Source: Euptelea pleiosperma (taxonomy: Eukaryota; Streptophyta; Magnoliopsida; Ranunculales; Eupteleaceae). From it: DNA of 64,000 nucleotides. The first letter of the stretch is position 1. Every line of letters begins with the position of its first letter. The notes beneath the pieces were generated by a model, which worked only from the letters and a program-made list of their open reading frames with translations, had not been told where the DNA came from and made no database searches. The position numbers and the translations under genes are program-made. Below, piece by piece: positions 50,455 through 61,228 of this stretch. The stretch lies in assembly GCA_035048495.1 (NCBI GenBank), contig CM068545.1, positions 37,958,225 to 38,022,224 on the forward strand, written 5' to 3'.

Positions 50455-53400
50455 GAGCAGTACAGCAAAATAGACTTTTAATGGAACTAATATTACAGCG
50501 TTCACTAAAAAAAGCCATCAAATTTATTTATTTCTTAGCATTTCTATTTTAAACGCCATTAATATATGATTTGCAAGTGGGTTCGGCGCGACAAACATTG
50601 TTAGTTTTTACTACATGGCATTCATTTTGAGAACCCCGTTAAGTTCTTAGGAAATAAACCCATGCCCTAAACCCTAAATAAGGCATTTTCTCATCTCTCA
50701 TTCATATGCCTCTTTCCTTTGCCTCTGCTTCTCTCTCTTTCTCCCTCGCCTCTCTCTCTTTCTCCCTTGAGCGCGAGAAGGGGTAAGAACACCTACCCTG
50801 CTCTCCACCTCTCTCCGATGTTTCCTCTCTCTCTCACTCACGGGGACGTAGAAGACCAAGAGATGTACTGTTGTCATTCCTTCCTCGTCGTGCATACAAC
50901 TGTCACTCTCACGGTATCTATCTCTTTCTCCCTCTCTAAGTTCCAGTGATCTTTAGGGTACCATCACTATTCTACACTAGGCTTATTCTTTGTTCATTTA
51001 ACTATCAGATTTGAGCATTATTTTAGGGTTTTGGCCCATCACAAAACCCTAATCGTCGAATTTAACCAGCGAATGTTAAAATCGTTGGATCTGTGGATGA
51101 GTACATTTTTTGGCTACATTTGATGTTGTTTTATGGTTTTTGTTTGAATCGAGTAGAGAAATAGGGAATTTTAGTTTATTTCTTGGTGCATTTAGTTAGT
51201 TTTTTGTTGCATTTATTCTATTTGGTGAGTTTTTTGCTCGCATTTGCTTTGGTGAGTTTTGATCGCATTTGCTTTCTCTATGTTTTCTTATCTTGTGTTA
51301 TTTCCCCATATTTCTGGTGATTCAATATTTGATGTGGCTCCCATTTCCCAAGTTATTGATCTTTCAACCTTTTGTGAAGGTCTATTTGTCTTTTACTAAA
51401 TTAGTTTTGACAAATACTTTATTGGATGGATTTTGTTCTAGACAAAAATCCATATTCTAAGTGTACCTACATGCAAAAAATCATCCCGATTAATGATTTT
51501 TAAGGATTTGATTGGAGTCATTTTCATGGGTTGATTTTTAACAGTAGATGCTGAGCTTTATTTGTGGAGCTCATATCCAAATGTAAATGCCTCTAATTGT
51601 AAATATGATCTATTATTAGTATTGGTTTTGAGACGCATTAGTATACAATGTGATAAGATGGCTACTACAGCAAATTTAGACACATTATTTGAACGATGCT
51701 ATTCATTTAGATGGCAAAATATTCAATATCCATCTCGTCTTACTCAAAATGTCAGTATCTCACTAAGGTATGCTAGTTGCACCAAGAGATCTTTTTTGAT
51801 AGTACTACTCCATCCTTAAAACAGTGTGGTAGGAACTTAATGTTTATGGGCCTTTTCCTTCACTTCGCTCTAAGGATGTAGTGGAGAACCAAAAGATTAT
51901 AGAGAACAAACGTACGCTTAAGAATATTCGTGGGTATTGGGTGTTATTCCGTAGTATGAGTTAGGTCACATACAAATTCTCAGCTTTGGCAGTTTCTCGA
52001 CATTGATCCAATCTTCTCAAATTCGAACTCATATGTTTATGGGTGTTTAATGTTGTCTCTACCTGTCCCTTGGATATTGAAAAGAAAATGTCCATATAAG
52101 TGGCCTTGTTTGTCCATGTAGGTCACAGTCTTTATCTGCTTTCAGTTGTTGCTGGACTATCTTCAAATTTTTGAACATTTAGTTTTCGCAAAGTGTTTCC
52201 CATTTTCGTGTTTTTGGTTGAGCAGCTTATTCATTTAGGAACCTTGATGATACATGAACGTGCAGATGGGTGGAAGGCTTATTTATGGGTTTTTACGGCC
52301 ATTCTCTATTGGTGAAAATTTCCTGTATGTTTTTTACTTAAACTATTTCAACGGGTAGTTCTAGATGTTGTCCACATTTTTCCTTAGATAATGTTTGCTT
52401 TAAATGTCAAGAAAAAGCTTAAGAAGTAGGTCATTTGCATGGAAGTTGTTAGAACAAGGTCCTACTGGATTATGAAATCAGCTTGGGACTTGGCTATGTT
52501 TAGCATTATTTCACTACATTTATTGCTGATTGGCATCAGATTATTTTGATTTTCTGCACATTCTTCATTAGTTGCCTTCATTTTAGTCAATTTAGGTCAT
52601 CTCATTCGAATTGATGGTTTAAAAACTAAACTTTAGCAACAAAAGGAGGTGCACATGGGCTATATAGGCTCTAGCTTGGTCAGGCCCATCAGGGTTATCT
52701 TTATTTATGACAAGTGGTCACAAGGCTAGGCTCTAGTCCAACCTTGTTGAATTACAATGGCCAAAGGCTAAATACTTGGGCCAAAATAACAGTTCCTACC
52801 CATTTATGTATTGGGCCTTCCAATGCCCATGTGCTAGCATGCAATCCCAAAAGAAGGCTGAACTTGCATGCCTCATCGGGCTATCCCAGGCTTCCAGAAG
52901 ATATAACTCTTAATAGAGTCAAATGGAGAAATATGGTTCATGTTGCTGACCCTAGATAGTTGGGATAGGGTGTAGATGATGATAATAATGATGATCGATG
53001 AAAATGCATTATCTACTCAATTTAATAGTGGCCTAGAAGGATGAAGCATTTTCTTTTGTTTGTTTCTTCCTTTTTCTTCTGGCGGTCTCTTTTGGGATTT
53101 GTATGGAATCTGGTGTAAAACTTTTGCTAAATATTTTTGCATGAATCTTGATGTTTCATTATTTCCATCATCATCATCAGCAACATAATTGTAATTGGTG
53201 TTTCTTAGTGTTAATTACTTTTTAAATATATTTTAGCTCTCAGTTTTAATATTTTATTTCATCTTAAAAGGAAAGGGCTCCTTGGATGACAAATTTTCGT
53301 TTTGTGTAAGGTGACCAAACCTCTATAGTAGGTGGTGCTATAGAATTTGTGAAGGAGTTTGAGCAACTCCTCTAGTCCCTTGAAGCCCAAAACAACGTGC

Positions 53401-54383
53401 AACCATGACAATACACACAATTTCTTCCTTCCCCTTTCATGCAATTCTTCACTTGCCCCCAGTTTTGTTGGTATCAGATCCCTTGTGAATATCAGCTAAA
53501 GTATCGATCCGCCATTGCCGATATTGAGGTTACCTTGATCCACACAAACCTTTGTCTTGTTTTCTTGTGTTTTTTATGAATTTCTCTTGATTTCAGATAT
53601 TTGGACCGTGTTTATTTTCATTTCTTCCTACCTGAAGGGCACGAAGAAAATATATCCTATTATAAGCTTAAAGTGTTATTTTCACATTCAAACCTTGAAA
53701 TTATTTGGTAAGGTATAGCCTATTTAATACCTACACATGAATTCTGTAGATTCTCTGTATTGGCCAGGAGGAGCCTTTTTTTTATCTGGAAATAAAGAGA
53801 ATCATGAAAAAAGAAACAAGTTTCACATTTTTCTTCCAAAGCACCGAAATCAATTCCTTTTTTATTAAAGTGCATTTGACTCTCAAAAATCTGCCTGGCC
53901 CTAATCTGCCTGGCCCTAGCAAAAAATAAGGTCCTGATTTATAGATTAATGGATATTTTGCCTAACAATCCATTAACATGGTTCATCTCTTATTTTATCA
54001 TCAGCATTTCTTATTGTTATTTGCAGTCGATTTCTTATTCTTATTGTGCACTTATCATCTCTTATATCTTTCTGACATCATCATTGTTTCGCTTTTACTT
54101 AATTAGTGCATGTTCTTGACATATATCAACTAAAGGTCCAAATAAAGATTCAGTACCTCACAATGGTACTATGCTTGTAACCATTGTTGATAGGAAGTAT
54201 CAACTTTAGTGATGGAATGAGCTGATGTACATGTGGTTCTGGTCTGACTTCCCTATCACATCCTGTTAAAAAGCATGGCATAGCTAGCCTTTTACAACGT
54301 TTATTATGACGTTTAATGAATGCCATACATTACATTTTATGGCATTTTCAGAACGCCATAAAAGGTCAATTTTGTTGTTGTAG
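50455..54383. mobile_element. CACTA-like non-autonomous element
   Basis: The left end cagtacagcaaaatagactttta and the reverse complement of the right end (ctacaacaacaaaattgacc) are similar and resemble the CACTACAAC.AAAA ends of CACTA elements. aacgccat(t/a)aa and related motifs recur inside both ends (50550-50575 and 54290-54365). No transposase is recognised. The 3-bp duplication cannot be resolved. Confidence 0.45.
50690..50950 (+). other. gene-leader-like pyrimidine-rich segment inside the CACTA-like element
   Basis: CT-rich sequence with an ATG (50707) and a donor-like acg|gtatct (50919), followed by an aaccctaatcg-type segment near 51050. It looks like a captured 5' leader or first exon; the source is unknown. 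Confidence 0.3.
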
Positions 54384-55014
54384 GATAGAGTGACTGAGGA
54401 ATGAGAGAGGATCGGGTGGTTGATATTGAGAGTAGAGAGAGAATGAGGATTTAGAGAGAGGAGAGAGAAATTATCACAAAAACAAAGAGAAAAATACTAG
54501 CAGAAGGTCTTGAACCCTGGTCTTTGACTTGGTCCTCTGCAAGTTTTGTCAACTAGTCAAGTCTTCATCTTTTGTTAGTTGTTGAGCTTTATTCTCCTTA
54601 ATCTCATCTCAGGGTGCTTGGCTTTGCTTCTCTCTTGATCTTCTCTCAGGCTTTTCCGATTCTCTAGCTCTTCCCGCACTTGGCCTACATCTTCTTATCC
54701 TCAACTTATTGGCTCTTAAGCTTATCATAGGTTCTGGAGGTTCATTGTGGGCCCACATTCTATCAAAATTGTCCACTCGAGTTTCCTACGATAGAAAAAG
54801 CACGTAATGAGGCTTAATCAAGATGGCTTTGCATGTAGACCTCCGAAAATGCATTTAATTCATTCGAATAGTCGATTTTCATTTAAAAAGTGTGTTCTGC
54901 GCAATAGTAGAAACTCTTACGTAGAATTGTTGATAAAAATCAAAGTTTTACGTAAGAGAATGTGACAACGTTAAGAGGATAATTGCTTAAAATAAGCACT
55001 TTTGAGCGAATATA
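54384..55014 (-). repeat. Athila left LTR, second segment
   Basis: Matches the end of the solo LTR at 61229-63847 (about 63230-63847), including ggtct(t/g)gaaccctggtct, gagtttcct and aaaataagcacttttgagcgaatat. Followed by the polypurine tract. Confidence 0.75.
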
Positions 55015-56999
55015 ATAACCCCCAACCAGCATATTGCCAATCTTTGGCAATTAATACGAGATAAGTGAGCTCATAAGGGCTTGGCACATGCTAGAAAAGT
55101 TGTTCGCATTACTCAGAAAAACTCTATTTTGTCAATTTATTTCAAGGATGCAAAAAATTATTCAGAAATTAGAATTTAATCAGTAAAATGTAACACATCT
55201 ACTAGTGGACATTTGAACCAAAGATTACTCAGACTCAGCGTATGTGTGTGCTCAACATCATCCTTATCTGGTAATAACGATTCTCCGATCACTTCAAAGA
55301 CTGTATGCCTCAACCTCAATTCTTACTTGTTTACCACTCAGAAGTGAATCACTCAGAAGTGGTTTTATTTTTCTCTCAAGTCATATGTGAGGAGATAGAT
55401 ATTTAAAACTGGCAAACATCTCACATATTCTATTTAGAAAGGAGGACAATAGAAGACTCAAAAAATCTCATGATTGGAATGTCATATCACTCAGGAGTGT
55501 CAGATCAAACTCTATAGTTTTTCTTTTCTCCATTCTCCGCATTCTGTGATGGTGCTAACCTAGAATCAAATAGGGCTTGCTAGGGTTGTATAGATGCTTA
55601 GGAAAGGGTTAGAAAAATAAGGATATTCAGGGATTCAAAAATTTTGAGAGGATATCTCACTGTTCTTTGCAACATATCCCGAGGGTGGTGACACTATTTC
55701 CTTGACTTTCCTTCTTTTCCTTTTTCTAATTTGTTTGTCTTTTCTTTCTTTTCTTTCTTTCTTTTCTGCTCATGTTTCCTTTCAGCTTGAACCTTTTGTT
55801 TTTCTTTTCTTTTCTTGATTTCTTTTTTTTTCTGGTGTAATCATCCCAATAATTTTCTTTACCCCTCTCAGAAGTAGGTGTTTGAGTTGTGCTCATTTCA
55901 GAGATTGGACTGTTGGTTGATGGGTTGAAAAGGTTTTCATTATAAGGCTCAAAAGGGTTTCTAATGGTGTAGATGTTAGGTAAGGTAAAAAGGTGTGTTT
56001 GGTTAGAAAGATGTTCTACATCATTTTCTAGCTTTCATCTGTGATGTCTTGAATGGATATAGAGAATGTTCTTTTTGTAATAATCCGACTTTGACTTCGC
56101 TCCAAGTTCTATGACCAAAGCAAGGATTAATGAGATCTTACGATAAAATAATTGGGGACTGGAAGAAAGGTGAGTCATCGTGTGACTCAGAATTATTTTA
56201 TAACCCTCAGAAATAAAGAAAAGCTCAAAAGCTCACTGGGTCAGGTCTCCACAATTGTTCTTCTTGGATTTCTAGATAGTCTAAACCTCGGATAATTCTG
56301 ATGTTGATTTGTGAAAATTTTTGCGGAATCTAAGTTTTCTAAAAGTTTAACTCCATTGTAGTACTGTTATTCTTCCAAACTGAACTAAGAGGTAATAAGT
56401 GATTTCTCAAAGTAGACATCCTTTTTAATAAATAGATTTTACGAAAAGTTTTGACTCATCATTGTAATGGTTTTTGAAAACACTTCGGAAGTATATGAAA
56501 ATCTCTTGTAAAACACCGGAAATTACCACAAAACAAAGCTTTTCTCCCCTTTTTCTTATGTTTTTTTTTTTTGCAAATGATACATGAGTTTTTGGTAAAG
56601 TACCCACCCCCAACCAAAACATAGCACCATCCTCGGTGCTCATGACTGGGACAATGATTGAAAACTGTGAGTTCATGATGCGAGTGCTAAGGAAGTGTGT
56701 TACCAAATCTGTCGAGTACGAACATTGGGAGGTACTGGATGAGTTTCAGAATGATGTACTCGCATTGGAACAAAATTGTAGCAATGATATAAACAATGCA
56801 TGCGACTCTAGGAATACCAAAATTGCCTTTCTGAAAGTGCTAAGTTTTATGTCTTCAGCCAGACATGACGGGGGTTCTATCAAGTACCCCCAAATAAAAT
56901 GAAGCATAGGGAGACTGAGTGAATCATCAGTCGACATAGATGGGATCAATAAGATCGACTTCTACGGTCTGAATGAATAATACATCAAGTTCATGGAAC
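55015..56999 (-). other. Athila interior, 3' region without an intact frame
   Basis: On the minus strand this lies between integrase and the 3' LTR, where Athila elements can carry an env-like frame. No long frame is left. It contains a cttt-rich tract (55735-55830). The polypurine tract ggttgggggtta (minus strand) is at about 55015-55026. Confidence 0.5.
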
Positions 57000-58160
57000 T
57001 ATTTCAGGCGCTGCCCATTGACCTGGAAGGTTGAGCGATCCTTAGGATCCTCAATAGTTATTGTCCCAAAGGGCGTGATAGCTGTGACAGTGTAGGGACC
57101 TATCCACCTAGACTTCAATTTCCCAAGGAAGAGGTGTAGGCGAGAATTGTATAGAAGGTCCTTCTGTCCTAGATGAAAATCTTTTCTGAGGATGCTCTTG
57201 TCATGGATCCACTTCATCTTTGCTTTGTAGTTCTTGGACAAGCTATAAGCATCATTTCTGAGTTCTTCTAACTCATTCAGCTGTAATTTTCTCTCTTCTA
57301 CTGCGGTTTCTAACTTAAAGTTGAGTTTCTTAATGGCCCATAAGGCACGATGCTCAATCTCAAAAGGGAGATGATAGAGTTTCCCAAAGACCAAACGATA
57401 GGGGGACATATTGAGTGGAGTCTTGTAGGCAGTTTCTATATGCCCAAAGAGCATCAGTGAGATGAGTTGACCAGTCTTTACATGTAGTGTTGATTGTCTT
57501 CTTCAAGATCTGCTTGATCTGACGATTAGAACCCTCTACTTGACCACTAGTCTGCCAATGATAAGCTAGGGCAACCTTGTGAGTTACCCCATACTTCTTC
57601 ATTAATTTCTCGAATATCCTATTGCAGAAATGGGTTCCCCCATCACTGATGATGGCTTTGGGGGCACCAAATCTAGCGAAGATGTACTCCTTCAGAAATT
57701 TGACCACTACTTTGTGGTCATTGGTCTTGGTGGGAATGGCTTCTATCCATTTGAAGACATAGTCTACCGCGAGGAGACTGTACTCGAAACCATAGGAGAT
57801 GGGAAAGGGTCTCATGAAATCGATGCCTTAGACATCAAATATTTCGTCCACTTGGATAGGGTTTAGGGGCATCATGTTTCTCTAAGAGATTCAGCCAAGA
57901 TGTTGGCAATTCCGACAGGTTTCGCTGAAAATGTGAGCATATCTAACTAGGGTGGGCCAGTAAAATCTGCATTGTAGAACTTTCTCTTCAGTCTTCTTAA
58001 TGCTGAAATGACCACCACAAGGTTGGTCCTGACAGGAGGATAAGATATTGAGTTGGTCAGACTCAGGGACACAGAGACGAATGATCTGGTCAGGACAGTA
58101 CTTATACAAATAGGGGTCATCCCAAGAGTAGTGCTTAACTCTTGCTAAGAATTGGTTCAT
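57000..58160 (-). pseudogene. Athila integrase, frameshifted
   Basis: Starts MNQFLARVKHYSWDDPYLYK, then the zinc region CGGHFSIKKT...CRNCQHLG. After a stop comes the core: GIDFM.PFP, IISDGGTHF (second Asp) and SGQVEGSNRQIKQIL (catalytic Glu); the first core Asp is in GIDF. A frameshift at about 57370-57440 passes to TAYKTPLNMSPYRLVFGK and the C-terminal GPYTVTAITPFGTITIEDP segment. Two stops and a shift make it inactive. Confidence 0.88.
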
Positions 58161-59060
58161 GTCCTGTTTGGACTAGTGTGATGGCATTTATTCGGTAACT
58201 AGGTAGTTGACAATGTCAGCATACCACGGATTAACGGAGATAGTGAACAGTTGTTCGTCTGGAAAGGTTTCTTGGATGGGTTGGGTGTCGAAGGATGACT
58301 CTAAAGTCAGTCTAGACAAGTGATCAACCATGACATTCTCGGTTCCTTTCTTATCCTTTATCTCTAGGTTGAATTCCTACAGCAATAAAATCCATCGTAT
58401 CAACCTAGGCTTGGTTTCTTTTTTCGACATGAGATATCGAAGAGTTGCTAATCAGTATACACTATCACCTTAGTGGCTAAGAGGGATGGGCGGAACTTAT
58501 CAAAGGCGAAGACTACTGCTAGGAGTTCTTTTTTAGTTGTGGAATAATTTATTTGGGCAGAATTAAGAGTTTTGCTCGCGTAGTAGATCACGTGTGACCT
58601 TTTGTCAACTCTCTGCCCTAGCACTGCTCCTAACGCATAGTCAGATGCATCGCACATGACATCGAAAAGAAGATTCCAATCTAGAGAATGGATGATAGGT
58701 GCAGAAGTGAGCTCAGATTTGAGACACTCAAATGCCGTGACACAGTCAGCATTGAAATCAAAAGGGCTATCTTTAGCTAGAAGATTGCATAGAGGTCGAG
58801 CAATTTGAGAGAAGTCCTTGATGAATCTTCTATAGAAGCCTCCGTGTCCTAGAAAGGACCGGATATCACGCATAGACTTGGGAATGGGCGGGGTTGATAT
58901 GATATCTATTTTTGCTTTGTTGACTTCGATGCCCTGATGAGAGATGACGTATCCTAGAACTATGTCCTTCTTCACCATGAAGTGACATTTTTCCCAATTA
59001 AGGACAAGTCGCTTGTCCTGACACCGTTGAAGTACGAGACCTAGATGATCGAGACAGTCA

Positions 59061-59068
59061 TCAAAGGA
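59061..59068. repeat. hAT target-site duplication (tcaaagga)
   Basis: 8-bp perfect direct repeat with 60065-60072. Confidence 0.95.
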
Positions 59069-60064
59069 TAGGGCTGCAACTTGGGCAGGCTCAACCCGAC
59101 GTTGGGCTCAAGTTGGGTTGGCCCCTTTAGCACTTGGGCTCGGGCCTCATTTTGGCAAGCCTGGTCAAAGTCAGGTTGGGCTCGGGCTGGGACTTTGAAA
59201 AACCCAACCCAACCCAACCCGAGCCCGACAGTATATAGTATATAATATATATTTATAGCCCTTTTCTCTTTGCCCAATCTCCTCTCCCCCTCTCTCACAC
59301 GAAAAAACCTTCCCTCCCTTCCTCTCTTCTCTCTCTCCCAAACTCTAATATCCCTCCCCTCCTCTCCTCTCCTCTCTCTTTCTCCCTCACAAACCTGCTG
59401 CGACGGTACAAGTCACTGGATGCAAAGGCACCGGCACCGTCCGATACCCTAACAACACCCATGGATTTGCGCTACATCTCTCTCCCAAATCTCCCTGCAT
59501 GTTTCTGTTCTTCGCTTTTCTCTTTGCCTTACAGTTTATCATTGGTCATTAAGGTTTCTGCTCCTTCGATCTAGCTATTGTGATCTCCTACCATTTTTTT
59601 AAATAGGTATGTAAATTTCATTTCCCCTGTATCTCTTCAATTTATGTAATTCTATTTTAATGGAGTATAGGGTTTTGTTTATATTTGCAATAAATTTTCT
59701 ATTATGAAGTTTAATGAAAACTATCTTAATGGAGTCATGCTTTTAGGGTTTTAGTGTTGATTTCTGCATGTTTAATCTTTTTTTTTTGGCTGATGCTTTG
59801 ATTAAAAGATTAAAGAGTAACCCCCAAGTCGAAATCCACGTCGAGGAAGCTTCTGATGATCAAGTTAAGATGAAGGCACATCGAAACTTCAAATTAATCA
59901 GGTGAGAGATCTTGAAACCCGACCAACCCGATTAGGCTGGGCTCGGGCTAGGATTTTCAAGCCCGACCTCAGGTTGGGCTCCGGCTCGGGCTAAGAGCCT
60001 TGAAGGTCGGGTTGGGCTCGGGTTGACCTCCAACCTGACCCAACCCGCCCGAGTTGCAGCCCTA
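59069..60064. mobile_element. pack-type hAT element A
   Basis: 996 bp with ends tagggctgcaac and gttgcagcccta, perfect 12-bp inverted repeats, and an 8-bp duplication, all hAT hallmarks. Subterminal 150-bp regions are rich in gggctcgggttggg motifs. The interior (59230-59910) is unlike the ends. It has a ct-rich leader-like segment, an aggtttctgctcc/intron-like T-rich part, and an exon-like open stretch near 59809-59891 ending in atcag|gtgaga. No transposase. Same termini, but different cargo, as element B. Confidence 0.9.
59809..59891 (+). other. exon-like open stretch in hAT element A
   Basis: Bounded by an ag acceptor-like site and a good donor (cag|gtgaga), and open in the frame that includes NPQVEIHVEEASDD. 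I do not recognise the source protein. Probably captured host sequence. Confidence 0.3.
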
Positions 60065-60264
60065 TCAAAGGATGACCCAAAGACTGAGAAGTCATCCATG
60101 AAGACTTCGATGAATCTCTCTACCATGTCAGAGAATATGCTCATCATACACCTTTAAAAAGTCGCAGGTGCATTACAGAGGCCAAAGGGCATGCGTTTGT
60201 AGGCAAAAGTGCCAAAGGGACAAGTGAAAGTAGTCTTCTCATGGTCCTTAGGGGTGATGGGTGT

Positions 60265-61065
60265 GTTAAACAACAGGGACCCGCGCTCGTGTACTTACTT
60301 GACTTGGGATCGATGGAATGACTAAGCAGAGGGGTGTCCTAAAACACCGATCTAGCTTGGCCCTAACTCTTGATTCATTTTATTAAATGTGGATCTTGGG
60401 GATCAAACTCAGCTGGAGTGATGAGGTTGGTGATGAAATCCCACCAGTTTTAATGGGTTGGGATTCGAATTTAGGAATTTTCAAATTGGAAAATTCCTAT
60501 ATTTGAAATGTTTTCCGAATTTAAGAAATCTTCCAAGAAAGATTAGATTTTGAAATCCCTTGCAATTTGAAAATTTTCCCAAAATTGGAATTCTGCTAAA
60601 TTCAGGGTATTAACTTTTTCAGACTTTTTCAAATTTAGAGGATTTCTAAACATAGAAATTCTCTCAAAGTGGAAGTTTCTAATTTTGGAAACCCTAATTT
60701 GGCGAAATTTCAACTTTTTGGAAATTTTCCAAAAATTACAAATCCACGATATGAGATATTTCTAAAAATCCACAGAATATAACAACCCTAATTTTGTTTT
60801 TGAATTTTGAATTTTTTTATATTTTCACTCATTCTAGGGTTTGCTAGCAAACCCTAGAACAAGATCTTGTAGTAAATATTTAAAAATAAAGGAAATGTCC
60901 TAAGTTATTACAAGTTGGACTTGGCCGTCCGATGCATTAAAAATAGTAATAAAAGTAGCTAAAAATAACTAAAAAGTTAGAATGGAAAGTTTTCAAGTGT
61001 AGAGCTTTCCGCTTTAGTAGCTTTCTAATTCCGTTATCTTCGTTCCTTTCGCACTCCCGTACACC
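60265..61065 (-). other. Athila 5' internal region with gag and protease deleted
   Basis: Where gag, protease and the N-terminal RT should lie there is only 0.8 kb of AT-rich sequence with many ggaaattttc-like motifs (60470-60790). A deletion is inferred. Confidence 0.55.
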
Positions 61066-61083
61066 CAAGCAGCAACAGCGCCA
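61066..61083 (-). other. primer binding site of the Athila element
   Basis: The minus strand reads tggcgctgttgctgcttg, 2 bp from the LTR at 61086. It is a diverged tggcgccgttgcc-type site. Confidence 0.75.
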
Positions 61084-61085
61084 TT

Positions 61086-61228
61086 TGAAACAAGGTTTTT
61101 CCGGTCGTTGGACGGAAACCCTAGAATTAACACATTTGTAATAGATCCGAGATTTTTGTCCTGCAAAATTAAGCAACTCTTGCACAGTGGAAAGTCGGAT
61201 GTCGATTCGCACTCGGGGTTAGGGCAAC
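61086..61228 (-). repeat. Athila right LTR, first segment
   Basis: Matches 46671-46818 and is interrupted by the solo LTR at 61229. Confidence 0.8.

Larger units (their letters stand above)
48558..54383. mobile_element. composite insertion: Tat-like LTR followed by CACTA-like sequence
   Basis: The LTR sequence breaks at gatag (48553-48557) and resumes with gatag (54384-54388), a 5-bp direct repeat around the whole block. The left part is a Tat/Ogre-like LTR and the right part looks like a CACTA-type element. A single LTR element should not end in CACTA-like sequence, so either two insertions plus a deletion occurred or the repeat is a coincidence. Confidence 0.5.
58250..60264 (-). pseudogene. 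Athila reverse transcriptase and RNase H, split by a hAT element
   Basis: 60264-60065 encodes CPFGTFAYKRMPFGLCNAPATF, a stop, then MMSIFSDMVERFIEVFMDDFSVFGSSFD with the catalytic MDD. The hAT element 59069-60064 follows. 59060-58448 continues with LVLNWEKCHFMVKKDIVLGYVISHQGIEV, SFLGHGGFYRRFIKDF and RNase H (DVMCDASDYALGAVLGQ, KELLAVVFAFDKF), ending VIVYTD with a frameshift near 58450. The later MSKKETKPRL.RWILLL region also has a stop. The N-terminal third of reverse transcriptase is absent upstream of 60264. Confidence 0.88.

Noticed and set aside
56636..56902. 88-codon + strand frame (MLMTGTMIENCEF...) as a host exon
   Set aside because: Inside the Athila interior, no recognised domain, no splice context; likely chance.
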